A stretch of DNA of 64,000 bases from assembly GCA_018389105.1 (NCBI GenBank), contig JACATO010001095.1:372001-436000 (forward strand). Direction: 5' to 3'. The position numbers and the translations under genes are program-made. Each line of letters opens with the position of its first letter. Within the stretch, counting starts at the first letter, position 1. Positions 25,500 to 38,266 of this stretch are shown here, piece by piece. The stretch is from Nautilus pompilius (Eukaryota > Mollusca > Cephalopoda > Nautilida > Nautilidae). The notes under the pieces were generated by a model. That model was not told the origin of the DNA. It did no database searches and saw only the letters and a program-made list of their open reading frames with translations.

Positions 25500-28400
25500 A
25501 TGGCGGATGTTCTTAGTATACTTCGTCAGTACAATGTTAACAAGAAAGAGATTGTAGAAAAGGGAGATCAAGTTATTTTTGGAGAGTTTGCATGGTTTAA
25601 AAACACAAAAACGAACTATCTTGTTTGGGGGTAAGTAAAGTTTGAAAACGCTTGACTATTGTATTTTATTTAGCATCTGTCCGTGTTGTTATAACATGTT
25701 CTCGTTGATCAGATGACAGCAGACCACTAAGGAGTGGAGAAACAAATACCGTTTTTCTCTTTAATTTAGCTTCATTTGTTTATCGAATTTAGCCAAGAGA
25801 AAATAGAAATTTTTGAAGATCTGTGAAATATCTAGAAATGAATTGAAATATTTTTAAAAAAATACTGTAATAATGAAACAGTCTACAACAAACAATTAAA
25901 AAGTAATCTTACATACCACAGGTTAAGTGCCTGTCTCTTTGAGCTGATAAGTTTGGTACGCACAGTAGAAAATGATGAGAAGGAATCTGATTAACACTTA
26001 AACAGAAGTGTAAATTAATGTCATTTTTAGATAAAATGTTTATCCCGAAAGTGAGCCATTTCCACATTTCTCATTTTGAACGATCTAATTTTGATTCAAT
26101 TTTTAAAATACTAATAAGTTTAGTATAATTTTTAACTTTTTTGTTTTAGAATTTTATTTTATTTGTATTAAATGTCAAATTATAAATTCTTGCATGCTTA
26201 AACTTTTTTTTTTTAATTATTGAAATTGTTTAGAATTCTATCAGATGGTACATATAGAAAACTTCGTTTTATTGTAAATTTGTTAATATTTTTGGCAAGT
26301 AAAAAGTTTGTAATTTGCGATAATATTCTAAGAACATTATTTGTTTATTGTTTTACTGATCTTTTTCACCAAGGGCAGCAAGGCCTTTGTGTCTTTGATC
26401 TTTTGGACAAATAAATTTTAAAAAACTGAATTTTTACTAACAGCTCAGTTTATTAATATATCGGCTTAATGAAAGAAGAAAAGTTTTTTATTTAATATTA
26501 ATTGTTGTTACGATTTTCTGATGTAGATAAGTGCTATTATGATTTTGATTTTTTAAAATATTATGCTTATATTTACTACATATCTAAAATGTACTTATAT
26601 TCTTTTGTATTAGTGGCTAATGTGTTGACTTGTTTGTTGCAGTGTTTAGTCACTAATGTGATTTTAAAATTTGGTTAACAGACAGGATTTACATTGCAAA
26701 GGAGGCAATAAGAAATACATTTTGGAAAAGAAATTCTGTTAATTGTGCTGATGTCTTGAGAGAAATTGAAATCAAATTGAACTGAGTACACATGAAAATG
26801 GTGCAGGTTAAAAATACAAACTATCGGGCTTGTTTTTAAACATTGGCTTTAGTTGATTTTTTTTTAATGTGGCCACTTGCTTCTAAGGTTCATCTGTTTA
26901 TTATACTTTCTTCTGGCTACAATTTTTTTTTTATTATTATTTCAGCACTGGTAAAGATGGTATTGCCAAAGAATATTACACACTGGACTGCATTTTATTT
27001 CTTCTTAAAAATGTACATTTGGCACATCCTCTTTATGTTAGAGAGGCTGCGGTAAGAAGTTTTCAGATATTTTTGTTTTAAATAAATAACATTCATTTTG
27101 TGTAATATCAATAATTAGCAATTTATGGTGACTGCTTAGCCTGCTGGTAAAATTATAAACTATATTTATTGAGTTAGCTATGAAATAACAGCAAAAGTGG
27201 ACAAAAACTTTATTTTTATTTGAAGGCTGCCAATGTTCCAGTGGTTCGACGACCTGACAGGAAAGACCTACTTTCTTACCTCAATGGTGAAATAACTTCT
27301 TCATCTAGTATTGATAAAAGTGCTCCTTTGGAGATATCATTACAGAGGCCAGTTCAAAGTAAGTAACTTAAAAGTTTGAAAGGAAGGAGAGTTTACCTTT
27401 ATTTTTCTTATTTTGCCATTTTCTAAACTGGTTCATTCAGTACTTATCCAGCACTTTAGCTACACTAATAAATATAACGTTTTTATTAAAACTCTTTAAC
27501 TACAAAATCTTTAAAACTTTTTACAGTCTTGACATGAATATTTTCTAATTGTTTCAGTTAAAAGAACAGCAGATGATGCACATGCTGATCCAGAAAAGAA
27601 GAAGCCAAGATTGGAGGTGAATTTCCAGTGTAGATGATACAGCAGCTGCTAACAATGTGTTTTGCTAAGCTGTTTTAATACACAGATATGCACTGTCATC
27701 TTAATTATAGTTCTTACTACTTTGTGGATTGCATTTGAAATAGTTTGAATTCATTACAAATCTGTCGTGTGTAGAATCAGTCTTCCTTAAACGACAGTAA
27801 ACTGTTCTATGGGTTTACTAAATACTGTTTTAGCAAGTCTAAAGACAGAAAACTACGGTAAACAAATTAGTTGAGTTTATTCTTTTGTCAGACATCTTTA
27901 ATTAAGGTTTTTCTGCTTTCTAAAAACATTGCATTTACTGACATCACACAATCTATTGAGCATTTTTGACAAAGAAACATTATTAGAAGTAACACAATGA
28001 CAAATGATAAGATAGATACATTTTTGTTATAAATACTTTTTTTAAAAAATGAAATCTTGGTTAATTTAGCTATGCAATCTTTTTGTTTTCTAACCTGTGT
28101 CTTAACAATAAATAAATTGACTGTAATCCTGTAATTCACTGATTACATTACCACTAATCATCAATTAAGTAAAACTTTAAAACCATGCCTACAATGGGGA
28201 AAAAAGTATTATTCAGAAGAAAAATATGGTGCACTATTATTTAGGTTTTAGTGACTCACTGATATTCCATTAAGAAATTAATGTTTATAAATTTTTACTT
28301 TTCATTTGAGTGAATTTTTCTGAAAACTTGCCAATGCTATGCTTAGCTAGTTTTTTTTTCCATTTTAATTATTTCATTTATTATAATTGAAAAACAATTT

Positions 28401-31400
28401 TTTATAGGAGGAACAAGTTCAACAGGCAAAGAAGAATTGGATGAATAAGATAGATGCACCAAGAGAGACATCGATGATTCCTTCAATAGCGTAAATACTA
28501 TTACATATTATTACTGTGTTATTTGAAACAACAATTTAAAAAGTAACTTATCTCGCCAAAGAAGATACTCATCAAAGTGCATTTAAGAATGTAGTTCTGT
28601 AGCAGTGTAATTGTTCAAACAGTATGTGGAGAAAGGGCTTGGAAATGATGGCTTTTTTTTTTACCTATTCAGAACGTAGTTATAACTTTACAAAATTTAT
28701 TTTTGTTTTTCATACTTACAATAATTTAACAAAGAAACAATATTACATGTATTAACTTTAATGGAAATTGGTATAAGTTATTCATTGTCACCTATTTGAT
28801 GCTAATTTAGTAGACCAGTGTTTTTATTTTTTGCTAAATTTCAAATGTTTCTATAATGAATGCTATTCTGCTAGGGTATAACCTTTCCCCTAATTAGAAA
28901 CTTTCTATTAGTTATGTTTGCACCACAGAGAAAAGGTAGTAGATAAATCTAGCTTTTTACGGTATCTCTTCCAAATGTGTTTGTTTTTTTAGCAAATACG
29001 CTGCTATTGTCATTATATGCATGATATTTGGACTCTCTTTGCTCTGACATTCTTGTTTAAATTTTAACATATTAAGTTCAACCGGTCATACTGTACAAAG
29101 CTTAGAAAGCATTATTTTAATAATATCTCTTACTGAAGTTAAAATCTCTACTATGAGCAGTTTATTACATATAAATATTTATTAACAATGCCAACATGGA
29201 GACGTCAGTAACAGTTATTTTATTTTTGTTGTAATATAGGCGTCGAAATTTGTCTTTTGGTGTTTTTGATACGTCATAATATAGAAATTACGTTCATTTG
29301 TAGATCATCATCTCTGCCTGAAGCTCTTCCAATGGAAAAGATTGCTGCCATCAAAGCTAAACGTTTAGCCAAGAAAAGAACTATGATTAAAGGAGATGAT
29401 GATATTGCACCTGGAACTGATGATCAAAGAACATTTGTAGATGCAGAGGTTGATGTAACGAGAGACATTGTCAGTAGAGAGAGGTTATGGCGAACACGCA
29501 CAACTATACTACAAAGTTCTGGCAAGGTAGATCCTTCTGAAGAGTGTTTGTTTTTTTATTATTTAAATAAATAAAATTTGAATGTATATGCAAAGCCTTA
29601 TTTTACTGTACATGTTTGACTGTCTAAGTATTGCTTCATTAATGAAAACTTGGAAGCTGACTTTTTGACATAATGCATTACTATGCTCTAATTTTAATAA
29701 ATGGTATTAAAATTTAAAATTTTCAAAAAAAAGAGAAGGTTCTGTTTTAAACTCTGAAAGAAAGAAGGCTTCTTTTTGTATTATTTCAATATCATTTTAC
29801 TTTGCTGATCAAAGTTTTTTTCTCTTTCACTCAGGAATTTGCTAAGAATATTTTCAGCATTCTACAATCAATCAAAGCAAGAGAAGAAGGCAACCAGCGA
29901 CAGCTTATTCAGACACAAAACACACCGATATCTTCTGTAAGTAAAGAATGCAGAAATTGGAACTAAACTGTTCTAACTCATTTCTTAGTTCTTCCCACAC
30001 CATCACATTGTTGTTGACTATCTTCTGTTTGTTGGTAGAGTGTAGTTGTGAAGAAACGATTGTGTATAGTATTACATTTTTATTTAACAGAGTCAGAGTC
30101 GGCCACCACCAGTAGCTGGATACAACAGGTATGATCAAGAAAGATTTAGAGGAAAAGAAGGTGAGTAGTTATCTGGTGAACAAGAGTTTAAATTATTTAG
30201 TTAAGATATGCCATCTAAGTTAACATTTCTGTCTTATTTTATGTTAAATTACATTAAATATCCCAAATTGTACTGTTTAGTTTACCCACCTTTATGCGTA
30301 AACAAACCATAACCATGGCATTTAGGTCATAATTTATAGAAAAGAAACTGGTTACAATTTTGTGTTTGTTGTTAAATATAATTTACTGAAAGAAAAAAAT
30401 TTTCAGAATGAAGGACCAGTAAGGCAATTTATGAAAATTTAGTATTTATGTAACTTCCATTTGGACAAATGTTCATGTTACTTATACTTAATAGGACCTT
30501 TAATTTAATAACATCTGTTGTTGAAATAACACTAAGAATATTTATGAGAATGACACCTATTTAGAACCACTATTCTTCAGTATGGAGATTTTTTTGTTGT
30601 CTCAAAGAGGCAAAGATGTTTAGTTTTATTGGTTTGCATTCTCTTGAAGTTTTACCAATCCCAAAAAAATTTAGCATAAACTTTTGCTACTGAATTTTAA
30701 GTTTTATTGATCCGAAGGAAGAGTTACAACTAGATGGATAGCATGAAGCATGTGGACTAAAAGATATATCGTTTTGCATTGTGTGAGGAATTGTGTAGTG
30801 CTGTACAATGCCAAGGTATATTATTTCAGAGAGGTGATGGTTATTTTGTTTTGTGTATTCCCTTTTGAGTAATAGTAAAAGTTTATACTTGATCTTTTGA
30901 TCATGCTTGAGTTTTTGAGCACCATTTTGGTTTCCAGAACTTTCTTTTCTACCCAAATGTTTACCTTTTGTTAATAGCGGTCAATGTTATACATTAAGTT
31001 GAGTATAAGAATAAGTTATTAAACCTGATAAGGTTATTTTTCAATCTAGATGGTCTGAAGAAATTATTGGAGTAAGATTTGGAAAATCTTAAATTGTTTT
31101 ATTCTGGACATTTGTTTTCCTTGGGTATATAAATTTATAGTAAGCTACAATTTTATTTGATTTGGCAAGGATTTAAAATTTGAACTTAAAATGTTATGTT
31201 TACTGATGCATATTTGATATGATTTGTGTGTGAATTTGTGAATAATAATATATGGTGAATTTTTTTTATTTCATGACTTTTACAGATTTCGTCATGCACT
31301 CATTGAGAGTTATGTCTTGTTCTTGTTTTTAGAAACGGAAGGTTTCAAGATTGATACAATGGGTACCTATCATGGCATGACACTGAAGTCTGTGACTGAG

Positions 31401-34400
31401 GGAGCTATAGCCAGGAAGACTCAAGTTCCAACTCATCATCCTCAGCCTCAAAATGCCATTCAAACAAGACCACTTTCTCAAGCTAGGCCTCCTCCCACTC
31501 AAAAAAAGGTATGCATAACTTTACAGTTTTTTTTTTTTTTATTACTTGAAAACTCTGTTACTCTGTTGTGTGGCTGAGTGACAGGAGCTTGTAATCTTAT
31601 TTGAATCTGTCAGAAAATTATCCTTTTATTTTTTTATAGCAGTGTTTTTTTTGCTTTTGTGAACTTTTGCTCTAATGTTGATACTAATTTGATTAAAGTT
31701 ATGAATTAAATTTTAAAGGATCTGTTAGATCTGTGTTATCTTAATAACAGAAAATGTGCTTTGGTTTACTGAAAAGGAAAAAGAAATCTTTTTGATTTTT
31801 TTATAAAATTGAAAAGTTTGTGTTCACATTAGCTCTAGGGCAGTGCTACTCAAAGTGGTGGTACGCGGACCGGTGTCAGTACGCGAGTCATTGGCTGCCG
31901 GTCCACGCCGAGTTTCCAGAAAAGAAAGAAACACTAGTATAATTTAACAGTAGCGCTTCCAGGGGAAGAGCCAGTGGGCCCGGGCCCGCCACTAAGGCCA
32001 AGTATCCCTCAACAAATTTACAGTGTATGGCAGCTACATGAGAATAGATGTTATTATGAAGGCTGCATAGGTCATTTGTTCCACGGGGTATTCGTATTAT
32101 CATATAACATGTAATAACAAAGTTGTATTGATACTAGGGTGGCCAGACATCTGGCTTTTGAGCGTTTTGTCCTCCGTCCGGCGACACCTTGAGCCAGACA
32201 TTAATTTGTCCTCCTTTTTGTAGTCTGACTAAAAATAATTATATACATTTCCTTAGGTACACTTAAAACAGCGGGAACTGAAGTCCATAATAACTATTAA
32301 CATATTTAACCTAATTTATTCATTATAATTTTTCATTTTATTACTTATATATACGTGTTTATAATATCTTTGTTAGAAGGCTTTGCTAGTTTGATTTTTT
32401 AATATTTTTTTATTTATATTGTAATATTGTATTACTTGTATACAAAATAAAAAGTGTGTCAACTTTTATTATATTCATTATATTTTTCCGGTATAAATTA
32501 ATATTACTATGAATGTTCAAATAATATTTTCTTGGATCGTAAACAAACAATAATATGGCACAAATATAGTACCGGTCCATGGCACATTGGAAAAAAAACC
32601 TGCCGGTCTGCCACATCAGATGGTTTGAGAAGCACTGCTCTAGGGTGTTTCTAACTCTGATTGTGAGTATGATGTACCTAGAATGTTGTGAAAATTAGAA
32701 GTCATACATATTGCAAAATACGAGGTCTATTGAGAAAGTATCCGACCTTAGGCTGGGAAAAAAAAATTACGTGCTTGGTGGGGTTCAATTGCTAATCCCC
32801 TTCAAAGGAGGCCCTTTGTGCCTCCACACACTTCGCCCAGCGATCCTTCCACTGTTTGAAGCACATCTGGAATGCTTCTTCCAGAATGGCTCTCAGCTCC
32901 GCTGTCGCATTCTGTACGTTGTCTTCTCGGCTCTCAAAGTGGGAGCCTTTCAGTGGCATCTTCATTTTTGGGAACAACCAGAAGTCAGAAGGAGCCATGT
33001 CTGGAGAGTAGGGAGCCTGGCAAATGAGCGAAATGCCTTTCTTTGCAAAGAAACCTTGGATCAGCTGCGACGAATGAGCCGGGGTGTTGTCATGATGCAG
33101 CTGCCAGTTTTGCGAGGCCCACAGATCCAGTCTCTTGCACCAAACTGCATCACGAAGACGTTGGAGGACTTCCTGATAGTACTTCTTTGTAACTGTTTGT
33201 CCTTCTGGTGCGTATTCGTGATGCACAATGCCTTAGTAGTTGAAGAAAAGTCAGCATCACTTGATTTTGCTCCGGTCTTGGTGACGTTGGGTGCTTCCAC
33301 TGTGATGACTGAGCTTTGGCTTCCGGGTCGTACCTGTACACCCACGACTCATCTCCAGTTATCACGGTATTCTGGAACTCAGGATCCCTGTTGCCAGTAT
33401 CCAGCAGGTCTTGCGCAACCTCAAAACGAAGTTGTTGTTCCTGAGAAAGCAGCTTGGGCACAAATTTCACTGCCACTCTGCGCAAGCCCAAATCCTCCTC
33501 TAAAATTGCATGTGCAGAATCTTTAGTGATCCCAACCTCATCACCAATTTCACGCACCGTCAAACAACGATCCTCCATTATCAAGGTCCGCACTTTCTCG
33601 ATAACAATTGCGTTGCAGCTTGTTGACGGTCTCCCGAACACTGGTCACTCTCCTCCAATGTGCGGCCATCTTTGAACCTGTTGTACCATTCTTTAATTTG
33701 TGTAACACCCATGGCATTGTCACCAAAAGCCTGTTGAATTTTGCAGATTGTTTCCGCTTGGATATCTCCAAGCTTTTGGCAAATCTTGATGCAAGATTGT
33801 TGCTCCACGCGTTCCATCATCACAGGCGAAATGAAAATGCAACAAGTAGTACAGCACTTGACATGCTGGCTGCCTGACAGTGATGAAGACATGTGGCTCC
33901 ACTATGCACACTTTTGCCTCCCTAACGTCATTACTTCCCACGGGAAAAAATAAAGTAGGATACTTTTTCGACAAACCTCGTACACATTTTCCTATTTGGC
34001 TTATCATAATTATATAATTCAACTTGATGTCAACTGTTTTTAGCTAGTACTATTAACTAGCAGTAGTAGTAGCCTAGTCAGCTGATATGTTCATCCATAC
34101 ATATTATTTGGACTTTTAACTCATTAAAACTTATTGTTCAGTTGGACACACACACGGTTACCACAAGTTTCACTGTTCAAATGTTTTGTAAACTATTTTA
34201 CTCCTTAGCTGATTGAAGAAAAAATCCAGTAATAATAGTGGTCAGCTGTAATATATTTGGGATTAAAGGTAAAAGTGATTGTTGTTCTGTACATATAATA
34301 TTTTATCACTTTTATTTGTAAAATAGTAGTTTTTTGTTTGTTCGTTTGTTTTAAAATTACATGACAAACTGAGAAAGTTTAAAAAAAAAAACTTTTTTTT

Positions 34401-37400
34401 TTCTGTAATAATTTATTGGTAGGAGTTAGGAGTAGAAGAATGCTTATATTCAAATTGAAGTTCTTTTTTTTATGAAATGGTAGCCAAACATTGTAAGTCT
34501 TCAAGCATTAATTTTTGTTAATCATTTTTATGTGGTGATATTAAGATTTCTACTGTTGAAAAATTTGTCATCTTTAGATTGGCAAGTATCATGGTTGGTT
34601 GTGTAATGTGAGCAGTTAAGATGGGTATATAATGACTGATTTATGGTGTTTTGAAACTTGAAATGAGAGGGTGGTGATGTTTACTTTTTTTATATTATTA
34701 CAGTGCAAGAAACCAAATTTATTGAAATGTCTTTTCTTTAAGTACAATAAATTATGAACTTAATGTTAACAGTAATTAAAATAGTGTATTTGGATTTTCA
34801 GGTTCAAGAACTCCAATAATAATAATTCCAGCTGCATCTACCTCTCTCATCACTATGTATAATTCTAAAGATATTTTGCAAGATCTTAGGTATGTAAATG
34901 TATTTTTTTTTGCCATGCTGCTATTACTTACTTTGTAGTTTTTACAACATTAAATATTTAAAATTAAATAAGGAAGTGTGGTTTTAGTGAATGACTACAA
35001 TTTTTCCTTTTTTCTAAAATTAGCAACTGGATGATTTTTATTATTTCTCTCTCTCATGCATGGAATTAAGTAGAAATCTGTTGGTGAGAGTTGTATACAA
35101 TTGCATTGCATTGCTCACATTTTGCTGAAGATCAAATATTATAAATTCTATGCTTCAAAACCATAAAAGTAATCACAAAAACAAAAAAGCAATTAAGGGA
35201 GCTGAAACTGCTATTACACTACACAACACTACATACTTGCCAACTTTCCAAAATTTTCATGGGGGAGACTGTCAATCTGAGTCGCAAAGCACTGGAAAAT
35301 GTAAACAAAGAACAAAGAAAATGTAAACACTCATGATTATCTGTCTCTAAATTTCCATATGGTCACAATTGTCAAATGCAATCAGTCATGCTCTGACTCA
35401 TGTTCAAGTGTTAATTTTTTATTGTAGGTAACACAGGGTGACTTTGCTGTTTTCAAAGTTGTCCTACTTGGTTTGTAGGCATGACAGTCCTCTGTTCTAT
35501 AAAAGAAATGCATTTACATGTCAACATTGCATCCAGGGTTGAATTTTCAAGAAGAGACCTGTGATGCAACTTGGAGTGTCTGCAGTGGGAAACAAGCTTG
35601 CGGAGTGGCGGGTGGCTATAGGGTCAAATGGCGGACGGCGATAGTGTGAGCCATGCACAACAGGGCAATGGGTTTGCTGATTTCTGATTGATCAAAATAT
35701 GAAACTTGCGAAATGTTGACTATGGGTGATGGAAAATCGGGTTGTTTTCACATTTTATAGGGAGGGTTTTAAAAATCGGGAGAAAATGGGTCTTTTTTAC
35801 AAAAAGGCGGGAGGGCAGGAGATTAATTAAATCGGGAGAATCCCACCAAAATCGGGAGAGTTGGCAAGTGCGACACTACTACATCCAAAAGGCCTACCTC
35901 TTTTCTCTTACATTCAGTACATTTACTACAGTGAAGGGACCTACCTACATTCTGCTCTTAAATCTACTACACTACACTACTTCAAAGGACTTTTCAATTT
36001 AAGGAGTGAACTTGTATTTTGCAATGTTGTATCAGATGTTTTGTCCTGTTTAACTATTTAGATATCCTCTTTTAAGTTGAATTCCTTTTAAGGATGTTCT
36101 CGAACACTTTAGATCACAAAATTAAACATGTTAAATTCCACATTACTAGCCTAATTTTGTTATTAGAAAGAATGTGTTACATGTAAAAGAAAATTAAAAT
36201 TATTTCAGTAAAATCTTGCTGTTCAGTTTTGAATGAGTTGGTAAATGGTTCAGCTGTAAAAAAAAGAAAGAAAAAACTAATAATTAGTGTGGTTTGCCTG
36301 ATTTCTAGATTCATTAGTACTGAAGATAAGAAAGCTCAAGGGACAAAGCGTGACAATGAAGTTTTAATTCAGAGGAGGAAAGAAGGTGGCTTAACTGTAC
36401 CTTACCGCATCATTGACAACCCTTCCAAACTACAAGCAGAAGATTGGTCAGTGATCCTCTTTTTTTATTACTTAACACTAGCTTTTTTGTTAATTTCAGA
36501 ATTGTGTGAAATAAGTTTTCTTTTTTTGGTGGATATTTAGCTATTTAAAAAAAAGTTGTCATTTTAAACTACAAAAAAAATTTTTGAGAAAAATCAGCTT
36601 TGAGTGATTAATTCTGTTGATTCATAACTCATATATTAGTATTAAAAATATATTTTTTGGTTTATAAATAGAAACCTATTTTATGAATATTGTTGAAAGT
36701 CTATCCTCCTCATCCAGAGCTTTTTCTTTTCTTATAAGCTGAAATTTTGTTTATATATGAACTTCAAGTTAGTTATAGATAGCAAACTTGAAAGGGATCG
36801 TTTAACTTCAGTTAAAATGAGACTAAATTATTTTTGCTGACACTTGTCTAAATTGTGAATTAAATAATTTTTTACGGTAACTTGCATTTAGTTTCTGCAA
36901 ATGAGCAAACAAAGACTGATAAATAAGTTACATTTCTGATAACTATGCAACAGAATTTTTCATTTGAGTATGGTCATATTTCTGAAATAAGTAACAGTAA
37001 ACAGTTTTGTACAACTGCATTGCGTTTTAAAAATTCATTTTTAATTTTCCTTCACCACCAGGGATCGTGTTGTGGCTGTGTTTGTGCAGGGGCCAGCCTG
37101 GCAGTTCAAAGGGTGGCCTTGGGATGGGAATCCAGTTGAAATATTTGAAAAAAGTATGTAAATTAGGTTTAATCCTCATTCAATGAAATGTATGACAATA
37201 CACTGTTGTCCTTGCTTTTGTTTGTTGAATAATGAGCTGTTATTTGGGGGATTATTATGTTATTTCTTTGTCTTTCAGTTAAAGCATACCATGTAAAATG
37301 GTCAGAACTTCCATTAGACAGCAATATTAAAAAATGGTCAGTGCACGTGATTAACTTGGACAGGAACAAACGCCATTTAGATCGGGCTAATTTGCAACAG

Positions 37401-38197
37401 TTCTGGGAAATTTTGGACAGGTACATTCTTTTATTTTGGATTTATATTTAAATTTGTTCAGAAATAGTAATGTCTTCAGATGCCAGGATGGAATTGTTTA
37501 GACCCCTTTTTAGCATTTATTTTAAATTATACACTTTTTAAGGCATATTGAATTAGATTTTTAAAATTTATTTATATTTTTAAGATACTTTTCATCTGAA
37601 CCCATTGTTGTGAAATTTTAAGAAGTTATTCATTCACAAAAACCTTAACATTCTAATATACATATATTTTGCTTACAATAAAAGATTAAGAATTGTTTCA
37701 TGCTTACTAATTCTGAAGTCTAGTGGCATTTTCCATCTAGTAAAATCTTTTTCATTAACAGTTTGTTAAATGAATAAGTAGGATTTGTTGCAGCCAGATT
37801 TCATAATTATATTTCATTTTTGAAAGGAAACAAAATCTGAGGTAAAAATTAGTAGTACTGTTATCCATCTTACTGTTATACATTGTGTCCATCTTCCTGA
37901 AGTTAGTTTTAGTCTTGCTGATAGTCACTGCAAATTGTGTTTTGGAGAGCAATGTACTATTTCGTCATTAGTAAGACTATTCTCTTACTTGTCACTTTGT
38001 ATCTCTTTTCTTCTAACCAACTCAGTACAGTAGTTACGAGGTGTCACTTGATATTTTACATCTTGTCTTTGTTAGACAAAAATACACTTGTATCTGGTTT
38101 TAATGAAGGTTTAAAAGTGGATTTTAAGTAATTTCTAATGTCTTTATTTTTCTATTTCAGACACATGATGAAACACAAACAACACCTGCGTTTTTAA
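25500..38197 (+). CDS. CDC73: Parafibromin, PAF1 complex subunit CDC73
   Basis: Fourteen GT-AG exons: 25500-25630, 26946-27051, 27226-27358, 27558-27616, 28408-28490, 29304-29526, 29835-29936, 30091-30160, 31333-31508, 34802-34889, 36309-36446, 37062-37153, 37279-37420 and 38161-38197. CDC73 is a nuclear subunit of the PAF1 complex, which accompanies RNA polymerase II and promotes histone H2B ubiquitination. Seen in order: N-terminal domain from [12 protein letters not shown] to [10 protein letters not shown], a basic nuclear-localisation stretch KRTADD...KKKPRLE, central [10 protein letters not shown]-like and [15 protein letters not shown] blocks, [15 protein letters not shown], then the Ras-like C-terminal domain ([34 protein letters not shown] end). 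The exons sum to 1580 bp, one short of 527 codons. The break is at the exon 9/10 join, where seven A (31501-31507) should be eight; with one more base the product has 526 residues (human 531). Confidence 0.97.
31841..32637. mobile_element. hAT transposon, non-autonomous, in CDC73 intron 9
   Basis: The element is flanked by a perfect 8-bp duplication CTCTAGGG (31833-31840 and 32638-32645), the hAT signature. Its ends are CAGTGCTACTCAAA on the left and, on the complement, CAGTGCTTCTCAAA on the right, followed on both sides by GGACCGG/GACCGGC-type GC-rich subterminal sequence. No transposase ORF remains. A segment near 32140-32230 beginning GGGTGGCCAGACATC looks like part of another transposon end and may be a nested insertion. 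Confidence 0.85.
32721..33980 (-). mobile_element. mariner transposon, nearly complete, inactivated
   Basis: TA dinucleotides flank the element (32719-32720, 33981-33982). The inverted ends CGAGGTCTATTGAGAAAGTA and, on the complement, CGAGGTTTGTCGAAAAAGTA match at most positions. The transposase lies on the minus strand in three frames: 33892 to about 33640 (helix-turn-helix ending [13 protein letters not shown]), 33641 to about 33240 (GRPSTS, then TGDESWVY with the first catalytic Asp), and 33226-32792 ([10 protein letters not shown], second Asp; [11 protein letters not shown], third Asp; ending FEGD). That is the D,D34D arrangement of mariner. Two frameshifts break an otherwise full-length gene of about 350 residues, so it is a relatively young copy. 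The insertion sits about 80 bp from the hAT element in the same intron. Confidence 0.92.
35234..35872. mobile_element. TIR element with ACTTGCCAAC ends in CDC73 intron 10
   Basis: The left end reads TACTTGCCAACTTTCC and the right end on the complement CGCACTTGCCAACTCTCCC; inside both, GGGAGA and ATTTT motifs continue the inverted repeat. Flanking 8-mers ACACTACA (35226-35233) and ACACTACT (35873-35880) match at seven of eight bases, suggesting an 8-bp target duplication. Several CGGGAGA copies lie in the right subterminal part. No transposase ORF is visible. Superfamily not certain; the 8-bp duplication favours hAT. Confidence 0.65.
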
Positions 38198-38260
38198 AGA
38201 CAAAAAAAAGAAAATAATTGAACTGCTACATCAATGATCTGGAAGGATACTGTATAAATG

Positions 38261-38266
38261 AATAAA
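38261..38266 (+). terminator. Polyadenylation signal of CDC73
   Basis: AATAAA lies 64 nt after the CDC73 stop codon. It is the first canonical hexamer downstream. Confidence 0.55.

Noticed and set aside
32711-33526. 271-residue plus-strand ORF in CDC73 intron 9
   Set aside because: It is the antisense shadow of the mariner transposase, which is on the minus strand with all catalytic motifs.
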